Below are positions 5,256 to 11,488 of a stretch of 20,797 nucleotides of DNA, one piece after another. Made by a program: the position numbers and the translations under genes. The DNA is from a virus. The DNA lies in the IMG/VR virus record IMGVR_UViG_3300022707_002587, positions 1 through 20,797 of that record. One strand, written 5' to 3'. The notes under the pieces are model-generated. The model searched no databases, had not been told where the DNA came from, and saw only the letters and a list, made by a program, of their open reading frames with translations. Within the stretch, counting starts at the first letter, position 1. Each line of letters opens with the position of its first letter.

Positions 5256-5771
5256 ATTATATTTATATCATCTATCTGAGGAAGTGTTTATATGAAGGGG
5301 AGCTAAACGTCTGGCTAGCCTCACCAAATAGTCGCCCCGATAGTTTTCGCAGGACTTCCGTTAGTCGATTAACTCCACCACATATAAACACTTTAAACCT
5401 GCTTAGGAGAGCGATTTAGACAAGTTAGGCTGAGTTTACGCATAGCCTTGGCATTACTTGCAAATCCTTACACAATGAATAATTACTCTGTGTATTGGGG
5501 TGCAACTCAACTACCACTAAATCACTCTATTAAACAGGCTTATTGCTTTGAAGGGTGCCGGTAACTTGATAATCCAATACACTCGCGAGAATGTAAAATA
5601 GTAGAATGATTACCAAATAACCAGCATAAAAAAAGCCCTTAAAGCAAAACCCCAGTTCGTATAGCGTTTAGTCCACCAGTAACACAATTAAAACTAAGGC
5701 TCTGAAATTTTGCTTTAAAGACTCTTTTGTGTATAACTGGTATTTATTGACGCTGTACGATCAGCCCTACA

Positions 5772-5800
5772 AGTATAAATCTATTCCTCCTTATTATCAA
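5772..5800 (-). promoter_or_regulatory. strong predicted sigma-70 promoter for the structured RNA
   Basis: Minus strand: -35 TTGATA (5795-5800), 17-bp spacer, -10 TATACT (5772-5777); each box matches consensus at 5 of 6 positions. The expected start is near 5765, five nucleotides before the first predicted paired segment (5751-5760). The promoter overlaps the end of the 63-aa gene, so the RNA can be made independently of the upstream operon. Confidence 0.7.
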
Positions 5801-5972
5801 TAACCTTTTGAAACTCATTATCAAATGGAACAAATGTTATCGCAGAGGCGAAGTGACCTCCGACCTGTTCGGCCATACTTTCATAAAGCCATCCACCTGG
5901 AACCCTTGTAACATAAAGATTTCCACCAGCGTCAAAAGTATCATGTAACTCTAATTTGTATATTTGATTCAT
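5781..5972 (-). CDS. small phage protein, unknown function (63 aa)
   Basis: Beta-rich sequence (IYKLELHDTF, LYVTRVPGGWLYES, AITFVPFDNEF) that resembles small conserved proteins found in many phage accessory regions, without known function. No cysteines, no membrane segment. Its 3' end carries the promoter of the structured RNA. It is the last gene of the 8942-5781 operon. Confidence 0.7.
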   Translation of the reverse strand: MNQIYKLELHDTFDAGGNLYVTRVPGGWLYESMAEQVGGHFASAITFVPFDNEFQKVIDNKEE

Positions 5973-5999
5973 CTATAATCCTCCTACCTGTTATTAACT

Positions 6000-6308
6000 T
6001 TATTTAATAAACTGCGTTAGTAAACCAGCAAACATATTACTCATTGTGTCGTGTTGTCGATGATCATAAACAAAGATATAGTCACTCCTACAATCAGGTC
6101 TTTGCAATCTCACATTCATCTCAACAGCGCATATTTCCATGAGTTCATGACATATCAACCCAAATATTTCATTGGTAGTGTTGTTTTCTGTTCCGATGGT
6201 TATTTCATGATCGCTCCAGCAAAATCCTGCATAACTGTTTTTTGCATCCCAAACAACCTTAAAATCAAAACTATTAACTTTTAGACTCTCTATTCTCTTT
6301 ATCTTCAT
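6000..6308 (-). CDS. HELxE zincin-like small protein (102 aa)
   Basis: Beta-rich N-terminus, then IFGLICHELMEICAVEM (residues 48-64), which resembles the HExxH helix of zinc metallopeptidases with the second His replaced by Glu (H54, E55, E58). FVYDHRQHDTM (79-89) supplies H83 and H86, which could complete a metal site. This is shorter than a typical protease; whether it is active is unknown. I chose the ATG at 6308, which overlaps the upstream stop as ATGA and has GGAGGCGA upstream, over one 27 bp further out. Confidence 0.65.
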   Translation of the reverse strand: MKIKRIESLKVNSFDFKVVWDAKNSYAGFCWSDHEITIGTENNTTNEIFGLICHELMEICAVEMNVRLQRPDCRSDYIFVYDHRQHDTMSNMFAGLLTQFIK

Positions 6309-6625
6309 TTCGCCTCCAATACTTTTAATACGCATTCAGCTAGTGCGCGTTGTGGGTTTTTGTTGAATGTAGAGTGTTTTGTCTGACATCCTAATTCTAT
6401 TGCTACATACGCCTGCCATGTATCGGTTTCTTTATATTGAAAGAGGCTTATTTGACGTTCAACCACTAAAGGCATTAAATCGTTCCAGTCGTTCAAATAA
6501 TCACAAAATAAATACCCAACTGATTTTTGGATTATATAAATACTTTCATCATCACAATTTTTCTTAACCGTTGAATCTGGATATAATGCCTCAGCAATCG
6601 CCTTATTTAATTCAAAATCAGTCAT
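6305..6625 (-). CDS. phage ABA-sandwich/DUF2591-like protein (106 aa)
   Basis: ELNKAIAEALYP at the N-terminus, YLNDWNDLMPLVVERQISLF in the middle and NPQRALAECVLKVLEAK at the end form the pattern of the phage ABA-sandwich domain family common in gammaproteobacterial phages. The role is not established. It overlaps both neighbours by a few bases, so it is probably translated in coupling with the HELxE gene downstream. Confidence 0.75.
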   Translation of the reverse strand: MTDFELNKAIAEALYPDSTVKKNCDDESIYIIQKSVGYLFCDYLNDWNDLMPLVVERQISLFQYKETDTWQAYVAIELGCQTKHSTFNKNPQRALAECVLKVLEAK

Positions 6626-6806
6626 AACTTACCTCCATCCTAAAATATTCGTTGATAGCCTGTAAGCTCCTGTAAGCCTCTGCCTCTTCTTTTTGGAATT
6701 GGTCACGCATTACTTCAAGAGCGAGGATTAAAACACTGTGAGGGACTGCCTCATGCCTTATGGAGTCGATAAAGGCGTTGACTCTCTGTGAAGGGCGCTG
6801 ATTCAT
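6618..6806 (-). CDS. small helical protein, unknown function (62 aa)
   Basis: Almost wholly alpha-helical (RVNAFIDSIRHEAVPHSVLILALEVMRDQ, then KEEAEAYRSLQAINEYF). No motif recognised. It overlaps the next gene by 8 bp and the previous one by 4 bp. Confidence 0.6.
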   Translation of the reverse strand: MNQRPSQRVNAFIDSIRHEAVPHSVLILALEVMRDQFQKEEAEAYRSLQAINEYFRMEVSYD

Positions 6807-7126
6807 TTCTCTACCCGTTTAACATCTTGCAATCTAAATGTCTCGACTTTTTCTTCAACAACTCCACAACATATAACTTTAACAACATCACACATCTCAC
6901 CGTGAAGTTTAACTGGTCCACATACATCAACTGGAACCTCTCGGTAATAGTTAGCCCTGCCACCACCACCGATTACTTTATAAGTATATTGCTCATTTTC
7001 TACGCCGTAACGCCTTTGCTCAATTATACAATAATCGCCAAAATCTAAAGGTGTATCTGTATTTCCGATAATGGTTCTGTTGTTAATTGACTGGATATTA
7101 ACGTCTGGTGTAAATGTATTATTCAT
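6803..7126 (-). CDS. beta-rich phage protein, unknown function (107 aa)
   Basis: Mostly beta-strand prediction: IQSINNRTIIGN, DYCIIEQRRYGV, QYTYKVIGGGGRANYYREVPV, and KVICCGVVEEKVETFRLQDVKRV. Contains several Cys (two adjacent in ICCG) but no zinc spacing. No family recognised. ATGA overlap with the upstream 74-aa gene. Confidence 0.6.
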   Translation of the reverse strand: MNNTFTPDVNIQSINNRTIIGNTDTPLDFGDYCIIEQRRYGVENEQYTYKVIGGGGRANYYREVPVDVCGPVKLHGEMCDVVKVICCGVVEEKVETFRLQDVKRVEK

Positions 7127-7347
7127 TGGTACATCCTCTTTCCGAATTTCTTTTTAAGACGAGACTTTTGTAAGTCGGTGAGATAGTGACTCATTCCCAT
7201 CGGTATAACCTCTATCTTATTTTTTGAGTCTTTAGATAGCCATGTTTCAACCGCTGTCTGTAACTCTAAGCTATCGATTTGCTTGTGGTGTTGAAGCTGA
7301 GACTTTGTGATGTGATAGTAGCTGTTTCTTGATTCGTGAATGTTCAT
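7123..7347 (-). CDS. small basic protein, unknown function (74 aa)
   Basis: His- and Gln-rich N-terminus (YYHITKSQLQHHKQ), then SLELQTAVETWLSKD and a very basic C-terminus (LQKSRLKKKFGKR). Could bind nucleic acid; no known domain. ATGA overlap with the DUF551-like gene. Confidence 0.6.
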   Translation of the reverse strand: MNIHESRNSYYHITKSQLQHHKQIDSLELQTAVETWLSKDSKNKIEVIPMGMSHYLTDLQKSRLKKKFGKRMYQ

Positions 7348-7580
7348 GGTTTAGTCTCCGGTGGTTCTGGTAGCATCCAGTGCGTTACGGTGAACTCGCT
7401 AATGTCGCAACCGTTACCATGAAATTCCGGAGTGTCTGAACATCGGTATTCATAACAAGCATCAGGAACTCTTGACCCTTTACCGTCCAGATTGAATTTA
7501 ACCCATATATCACAAACAATACCTGATTTTGACTTGGGTATCACCGGGAGGTTGTTGTCAACACTTATCCACTTACTCAT
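7344..7580 (-). CDS. DUF551-like protein (78 aa)
   Basis: Starts MSKWISVDNNLP and ends VTHWMLPEPPE, the two ends of the DUF551 family (WISV-D-LP at the N-terminus and THWMPLPEPP at the C-terminus), common in gammaproteobacterial phages and of unknown function. The ATG at 7580 overlaps the stop of the small membrane gene as ATGA. A longer in-frame reading upstream would run through that gene. Confidence 0.85.
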   Translation of the reverse strand: MSKWISVDNNLPVIPKSKSGIVCDIWVKFNLDGKGSRVPDACYEYRCSDTPEFHGNGCDISEFTVTHWMLPEPPETKP

Positions 7581-7708
7581 TGGTAAGACCCCACTGTTTT
7601 CGATACAAAAGAAAGAAATAGGTATATAAGTGAACCATAAACAATTCCCACTATAATCCAAGATTTTATAAGCTTCTTTATATTTGATTTATCCAGTGCT
7701 TGTTTCAT
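7577..7708 (-). CDS. single-span membrane protein (43 aa)
   Basis: Short gene with basic N-terminus (KQALDKSNIKKLIKS), one hydrophobic segment (WIIVGIVYGSLIYLFLSFV, about residues 18-36) and a short polar tail. Both ends overlap neighbours as ATGA, which supports real translation. Topology by the positive-inside rule is N-in. Function unknown. Confidence 0.6.
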   Translation of the reverse strand: MKQALDKSNIKKLIKSWIIVGIVYGSLIYLFLSFVSKTVGSYQ

Positions 7709-7803
7709 ATCACCACCTCAAAACAAATGATTAACGTTAATAGAATGACTAAACCCCATAAAACAATCCAAGTGAGTAGTCTTGCTGTTTCATCGTCCAT
7801 CAT
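7705..7803 (-). CDS. very short membrane protein (32 aa)
   Basis: MMDDETARLL followed by one membrane segment (WIVLWGLVILLTLIICFEVVI). ATGA overlaps with the genes before and after; GAGGTGGTGAT near its end serves as the ribosome binding site of the next gene. Role unknown; the size is compatible with a regulatory or lysis-linked micro-protein, which is speculation. Confidence 0.5.
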   Translation of the reverse strand: MMDDETARLLTWIVLWGLVILLTLIICFEVVI

Positions 7804-8012
7804 TTATTCTCCAACTCTTTCTTAAGTTCTTTAATGATTGCTTTAATGCAAGATTTACAAGGTTGAACACTTCCGCCAGATGCTAAAGCTACATGTTGTG
7901 CATCTTGAAATAAAAACCCGTGACTTCTCCAAACCTTTCTTCCACACCAAGTAACCGGCTGTATCAATTTCTTGCCGTCGTTGTATTCATATTTAATTAC
8001 ATGTGTTGCCAC
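7800..8012 (-). CDS. Cys/His small protein, possible zinc ribbon (70 aa)
   Basis: TWCG (residue 23), SHGF, AQHVALASG and QPCKSCIKAI (CxxC about residues 52-55) give C-x-H-x-H-x-CxxC, possibly one zinc site. The C-terminus is a Lys/Glu helix (KELKKELENK). No family recognised. Confidence 0.6.
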   Translation of the reverse strand: MATHVIKYEYNDGKKLIQPVTWCGRKVWRSHGFLFQDAQHVALASGGSVQPCKSCIKAIIKELKKELENK

Positions 8013-8022
8013 AATTTATTCC

Positions 8023-8352
8023 TTAACAAAAATCTAGTGGGTTTGGTTTTTTCTTTGGCACTCTTATACCTTCGCAGTCATCGGAAAATCTCAGTGTTTG
8101 GTTTATAAATGTAATATTATTATCAAGCGGGTTAATTGAATCAATTGGCCTATCAATTTTAATATCATTACTACTGAGCCATGCAGTGACGGCATTAAGC
8201 TGTGTTAAAATATAGGGTGGCAGTTCACGACCACTTCCCACCTTAAACCAAATCTTATCTCTTACACCCTTATACACAGTCTTTCTTCCAAAAAGCCCTT
8301 TGTACACAACCGTGAAAATCCCGTTTTTTTGACCTGTGCTATATAGTTCCAT
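8023..8352 (-). CDS. phage protein, unknown function (109 aa)
   Basis: N-terminal beta part (NGIFTVVYKGLFGRKTVYKGV), central ELPPYILTQLNAVTAWLSS helix and a Pro-rich C-terminus (VPKKKPNPLDFC). No family recognised. It overlaps the upstream 79-aa gene by 14 bp, which argues for translational coupling. Confidence 0.6.
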   Translation of the reverse strand: MELYSTGQKNGIFTVVYKGLFGRKTVYKGVRDKIWFKVGSGRELPPYILTQLNAVTAWLSSNDIKIDRPIDSINPLDNNITFINQTLRFSDDCEGIRVPKKKPNPLDFC

Positions 8353-8578
8353 TATTTACTCCATCCAACCATTCAGCTAAAGGGATTACTTCTCCGTCTT
8401 CATGTGTAAATGTACAACTGTCGTTAAACTCAATTTCTGTCGCTTCTTTTAATATTTCAATAATACACTGTGCAACTTTAAGAGGTGTTATTCCCTGCCC
8501 TTCTAGTTCAAAAGCAAACCCATTAAGAATAATATCTCCATCTTTTTCTTCGATTGTTCCAAATTTAGTTATTTTCAT
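8339..8578 (-). CDS. small acidic protein, unknown function (79 aa)
   Basis: Alternating strands (MKITKFGTIEEKDGDIILNGFAFEL), a helix (PLKVAQCIIEILKEATEIEF) and a tail with EVIPLAEWLDG. No known domain. Good ribosome binding site (AGGAG, 7 nt before the ATG), which also overlaps the stop region of the upstream membrane protein. Confidence 0.65.
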   Translation of the reverse strand: MKITKFGTIEEKDGDIILNGFAFELEGQGITPLKVAQCIIEILKEATEIEFNDSCTFTHEDGEVIPLAEWLDGVNNGTI

Positions 8579-8581
8579 TAT

Positions 8582-8767
8582 TTACTCCTGAGAGTTTAAT
8601 TTATCTAATTTTTCTTCAATACGATGTAAAACCGCTAAGATTAAGAACATAAAGCACATTATTAATGATTCTTTGCTTGGCTGCTCGAGAGTTGATTGAT
8701 AAAACCATGCTCCCGCCATAATTACTAAAGCAACTCTAAATCCCGATATGTTTATTTCTTTACTCAT
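8582..8767 (-). CDS. two-span small membrane protein (61 aa), holin-like in shape
   Basis: Two hydrophobic segments (about residues 9-24 and 34-49) and a charged C-terminal coiled segment (HRIEEKLDKLNSQE). The shape fits a class II holin, but so would many small membrane proteins, and no endolysin is next to it. I chose the ATG at 8767 (MSKEIN) rather than a longer reading that would overlap the ribbon-helix-helix gene. Confidence 0.55.
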   Translation of the reverse strand: MSKEINISGFRVALVIMAGAWFYQSTLEQPSKESLIMCFMFLILAVLHRIEEKLDKLNSQE

Positions 8768-8771
8768 ATCA

Positions 8772-8942
8772 TTAACCCTCTGAGTCGTAGTCGTGTTTAT
8801 CCATAGCGGCAAGTATTGCAAGTCGACACCATTCCGATTTGTTATAAGTGATACTTTCGAGTCTTTCTATTTGATCCGGATCGAACATTACTCCAATCAT
8901 TTGTTTGTTTGGTGGCTTATTCTTTTTTGCGAATTTAGACAT
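8772..8942 (-). CDS. ribbon-helix-helix-like DNA-binding protein (56 aa)
   Basis: Basic N-terminus (MSKFAKKNK), then NKQMIGVMFDPDQIERLESI and NKSEWCRLAILAAMDKH: a short beta-strand followed by two helices, the Arc/MetJ/CopG layout. Length is in the range of phage Arc-type repressors. As first gene of the leftward operon behind its own promoter, it probably controls that operon or the nearby late region. Ribosome binding site AAGGATAAAGGAAA. Confidence 0.7.
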   Translation of the reverse strand: MSKFAKKNKPPNKQMIGVMFDPDQIERLESITYNKSEWCRLAILAAMDKHDYDSEG

Positions 8943-8975
8943 GTGTTTCCTTTATCCTTTATTTAGGTTGAATTA

Positions 8976-9004
8976 AAGATACATTAATCTGGCCATGAAG
9001 TCAA
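8976..9004 (-). promoter_or_regulatory. predicted sigma-70 promoter of the accessory operon
   Basis: Minus strand: -35 TTGACT (8999-9004, 5 of 6), 17-bp spacer, -10 TATCTT (8976-8981, 4 of 6). It lies directly between the late terminator and the ribbon-helix-helix gene, so it restarts transcription after the late operon ends. Confidence 0.6.
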
Positions 9005-9019
9005 CTTTATTATAGACAT

Positions 9020-9043
9020 AAAAAAGCACCGGTTAAGGTGCTT
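9020..9043 (-). terminator. intrinsic terminator of the late operon
   Basis: Minus strand: AAGCACC, 6-nt loop, GGTGCTT, with the T-run reaching 9020. A clear rho-independent terminator 83 bp after the 55-aa gene. The 9044-9126 stretch between them has no gene. Confidence 0.85.
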
Positions 9044-9126
9044 AGTACTGCAGGGGAATGTCAAAGTGAGTTATTCACAATGAGTAAGCGTTATCTATAA
9101 TACAGTAAATTATTATAAAGTGATAG

Positions 9127-9294
9127 CTACTCGATTTCCATTGCATGAACGCACCGACCTAGTGGGCTGATAACTTCTACCTTATCACCCGATACAGCCG
9201 TTACAGAGCCTTCGTCGGTGGTGACAGTTGCTCCAATAAACTCAAATGCTACACCTTGTAGCACTTCTATGTCGTTGATTAATACTTTATACAT
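9127..9294 (-). CDS. small beta-rich protein following the tailspike (55 aa)
   Basis: Short gene directly after the tailspike, with 3 bp between stop and start and an AGGTGAT ribosome binding site. The sequence (YKVLINDIEVLQGVAFEF, GATVTTDEGSVTAVSGDKVEVISPLG) is entirely beta-strand-like, and would fit a small SH3-like or virion-decoration fold. Function unknown. It is the last gene of the late operon, just before the terminator. Confidence 0.7.
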   Translation of the reverse strand: MYKVLINDIEVLQGVAFEFIGATVTTDEGSVTAVSGDKVEVISPLGRCVHAMEIE

Positions 9295-9297
9295 AAA

Positions 9298-11487
9298 TCA
9301 CCTGGGGAGTTGATTAGCAATACCGGGGGCTAATGTGAATGAAGCTTGTATATTAGCGGCAGAACCCACTCTATTTTCTATCCAGCAAGTTCCGTCTGTA
9401 TCAGCAAAAATAGTAATATTGCCATCGACGCCAGTGGTGCCTGTAGGGGTGCCTGTTGCTACAGCAAATATACCAGGGGAATTGGTTAGGATGGTTGCAA
9501 CGGGTCCACCAGCACACCTCATACCGACCATTACGTTAGGATTACCGCCACTGGTGACATTAAGGTGATTATAGTTAGTACCAACAGTGACATCACTTGC
9601 TAATTGAGGTAAAGGTAACTGTACGGCGGTATCATCAGCCAAAGCCGTAAAATCAAAGTGCATACCTTCACCGGTCTGCGCGGCGTAACTTGGAAACACT
9701 TTTTCAAAGAAGCATTGACTGAAACCGTTCAATATATCGTTGATAGTGAAATTTGTTTTGGGATAGTCATATTCGACGTAACGCTTTCGATTATCATTAG
9801 CGCCTGATTTTTGAGGCTCTGTAATAATATGGAATTTATCACCCAATGAACTACCAGAACCAGCAAAATCCAGATTGTAAGATATTTTTCTAAACTCTGT
9901 ACTCACGCCATTAACACCTATCGATATAATAGAATGTCCGGTTGGATTGACTGCTAAATTACCATTTGCAACAATCGATACTCGATTATTCTCGAAAGAA
10001 GCTTCAAAACATTTCTCATTCGCTCCAGAGCCACCAAATATAAATTGAGCATCAGGGAAAGTCGCTATTCCTAATGCCACCCAATCAATAGTGGAATAAT
10101 CTCTAAATTGAGTAGAGCAATCTCTAATCACTGGAGTCTCAGCTTGAAGACAGCGAACGTTCCAAGGATAATTAGTATCAAGTTCAGTCGTGTCTATAAC
10201 AATACCCTTTGATCTAAATCCATCACTAAACGCAGAAGCGTCCTGTTGTGAGATGTCAATGCCACCAAAAGCGTTTGCCGCATCAGCCAATCCGTTAAAT
10301 GAAATAGAACTATTTTGGGCTTGTATATAAGAAGAATTCCCCCTAACACCTCCCTGGCTGTTGTTTCTGATACTGGTGTTAAAGATTTGAACTAATGGAC
10401 TGTTATTATTCTGTGGATTATCAAAACCAATTACGTTTTCATCAAACTCACAAGTATCAAAAAGAATATGGTTGGATGATGTGGAATCAGGATCAACAAC
10501 AGAACTGTCTCCCGATTGGACCGCTGTGCCATTAACTTTAATTATTTTAACATTCTCATATTTGTCATACCATGCGGCCTGATGTCTAAATGCTACTTGA
10601 TCGGGTGTGCCGGAAACGCCTTTACCAATAACCGTAAATCTTTTTAAACTACTACCTTTGGCAAATGTAGTCCCTGTATCATTCTCAATAAACAACATAG
10701 TTCCAATAACGTCATTTTGTATGATTGTTGACCCCATACCATCGCCATGCATAACCAAGCCGTGGGCTGTATCTGCATCAGTATCTGTTTCTACATACGT
10801 TAATGCGGTTGCAATCCGTCTTTGGCCTGATCCTTGCTCGATAGGCAGTCCTAGAGAAATCCTCAAATCTAAAGCTCTTTGATATATTGGGCCATTGTCA
10901 GTTCCAACACCGGCACCGGTAGAATCTGCAATCATCCCTAACTGAGTTAAAAATATTTTCCTTTGTATTCTTAATACAAAACTAATTAAAGCATCTATTA
11001 CCCCGACGATAATGTCTTGTCCGTTAGGTGTAACACCTGAAGTTAAAACAACATTATAAGTACCACCGCCACCAGTCCCGGTTGCGAATTCCGCTGTTTG
11101 AACAACATCACCAACAATATAAGTATTATTGGTATTAGCGGTCATTGTCACGGTTGTTAGTTCCTGACCTGAGACCTTACCGGCTACAAAAGTGATTATA
11201 TTATCCGCTATTTGTAGGGCATTCGTTGTATCGTTGGCATCAGCTTCGGCGGCTGTGGGAATGATCCATAAATCATAAGGACCATCAATAAATGGAATAA
11301 CGAGAGCTGATCCTGCGGTAACTGGGAATCCTTGAGCGTTCAATTGAAATTTTGACGCGGTAGTGATCCCGGTAATATCGGTTGCCATCACTTTTGGTGT
11401 GGTTGTGCCTTGTTCAAAGGCTTTGATGTATTGATTGGCAAAGTCTTCGTATTGTAGTGCTGCAAAAGCAATAGGGGCTAAACTCAT
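9298..11487 (-). CDS. tailspike, P22-type head-binding domain plus beta-helix (729 aa)
   Basis: Receptor-binding tail protein that probably hydrolyses or binds host surface polysaccharide. Residues 1-100 resemble the P22 tailspike head-binding domain (AFEQGTTTPKVMATDITG, FQLNAQGFPVTAGSALVIPF, GPYDLWIIP). IADSTGAGVGTDNGPIYQRAL (186-206) is the usual entry into a pectate-lyase-type right-handed beta-helix, followed by about 350 residues of N/S/G-rich strands. The C-terminal 140 residues look like a separate beta domain. Length is close to P22 gp9 (about 670 aa). It directly follows the gp16-like ejection gene, as in P22-like phages. The catalytic residues and target sugar cannot be read from the sequence. 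Confidence 0.85.
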   Translation of the reverse strand: MSLAPIAFAALQYEDFANQYIKAFEQGTTTPKVMATDITGITTASKFQLNAQGFPVTAGSALVIPFIDGPYDLWIIPTAAEADANDTTNALQIADNIITFVAGKVSGQELTTVTMTANTNNTYIVGDVVQTAEFATGTGGGGTYNVVLTSGVTPNGQDIIVGVIDALISFVLRIQRKIFLTQLGMIADSTGAGVGTDNGPIYQRALDLRISLGLPIEQGSGQRRIATALTYVETDTDADTAHGLVMHGDGMGSTIIQNDVIGTMLFIENDTGTTFAKGSSLKRFTVIGKGVSGTPDQVAFRHQAAWYDKYENVKIIKVNGTAVQSGDSSVVDPDSTSSNHILFDTCEFDENVIGFDNPQNNNSPLVQIFNTSIRNNSQGGVRGNSSYIQAQNSSISFNGLADAANAFGGIDISQQDASAFSDGFRSKGIVIDTTELDTNYPWNVRCLQAETPVIRDCSTQFRDYSTIDWVALGIATFPDAQFIFGGSGANEKCFEASFENNRVSIVANGNLAVNPTGHSIISIGVNGVSTEFRKISYNLDFAGSGSSLGDKFHIITEPQKSGANDNRKRYVEYDYPKTNFTINDILNGFSQCFFEKVFPSYAAQTGEGMHFDFTALADDTAVQLPLPQLASDVTVGTNYNHLNVTSGGNPNVMVGMRCAGGPVATILTNSPGIFAVATGTPTGTTGVDGNITIFADTDGTCWIENRVGSAANIQASFTLAPGIANQLPR

Positions 11488-11488
11488 A

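Larger units (their letters stand above)
4868..5765 (-). ncRNA. large structured noncoding RNA, GOLLD/ROOL-like candidate (about 0.9 kb)
   Basis: No ORF of useful size occurs here, but the DNA is dense in complementary segments. Main helices, in window coordinates: 5639-5649 with 5708-5718 (11 bp); 5675-5685 with 5729-5741 (10 bp, crossing the previous one); 5398-5419 with 5517-5538 (17 bp with three symmetric internal loops); 5490-5498 with 5574-5582 (9 bp, crossing the previous one); 5282-5294 with 5381-5393 (13 bp); 5164-5173 with 5265-5274 (10 bp, enclosing a tRNA-like module); 5032-5037 with 5142-5147 (three-way junction); 4872-4878 with 4909-4915. Four internal C-A mismatches on the plus strand become G-U pairs on the minus strand, so the RNA is read leftward. 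A strong promoter lies just upstream. Ends are approximate and no intrinsic terminator is seen. Assignment to GOLLD or ROOL is inference from size, pseudoknots, tRNA content and phage context. Confidence 0.75.

Noticed and set aside
5164-5274. A functional canonical tRNA gene
   Set aside because: T-arm and CCA fit, but the acceptor stem has a mismatch, the D-loop is too short and the anticodon-like hairpin has a 6-nt loop, so no anticodon can be assigned.
5275-5400. Hammerhead ribozyme (CTGAGGA next to a long helix at 5282)
   Set aside because: The sequence after the helix is TAAA rather than GAAA, it lies on the plus strand, and there is no third stem with a cleavage site.
4326-5765. HEARO/IscB-type RNA-guided nuclease system
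   Set aside because: The HNH protein is 167 aa, with no RuvC motifs and no PLMP motif, and the RNA is several times longer than known HEARO/omega RNAs.
4868-5765. Group I or group II intron
   Set aside because: The region does not interrupt a recognisable gene (a complete gene ends on each side), and I could not find the conserved group I core or group II domain V; the separate promoter also argues against it.
9060-9126. Regulatory site (GTGA-5-TCAC repeat) between the 55-aa gene and the terminator
   Set aside because: Only a 4-bp arm repeat, which is common by chance in AT-rich DNA, and there is no promoter next to it.
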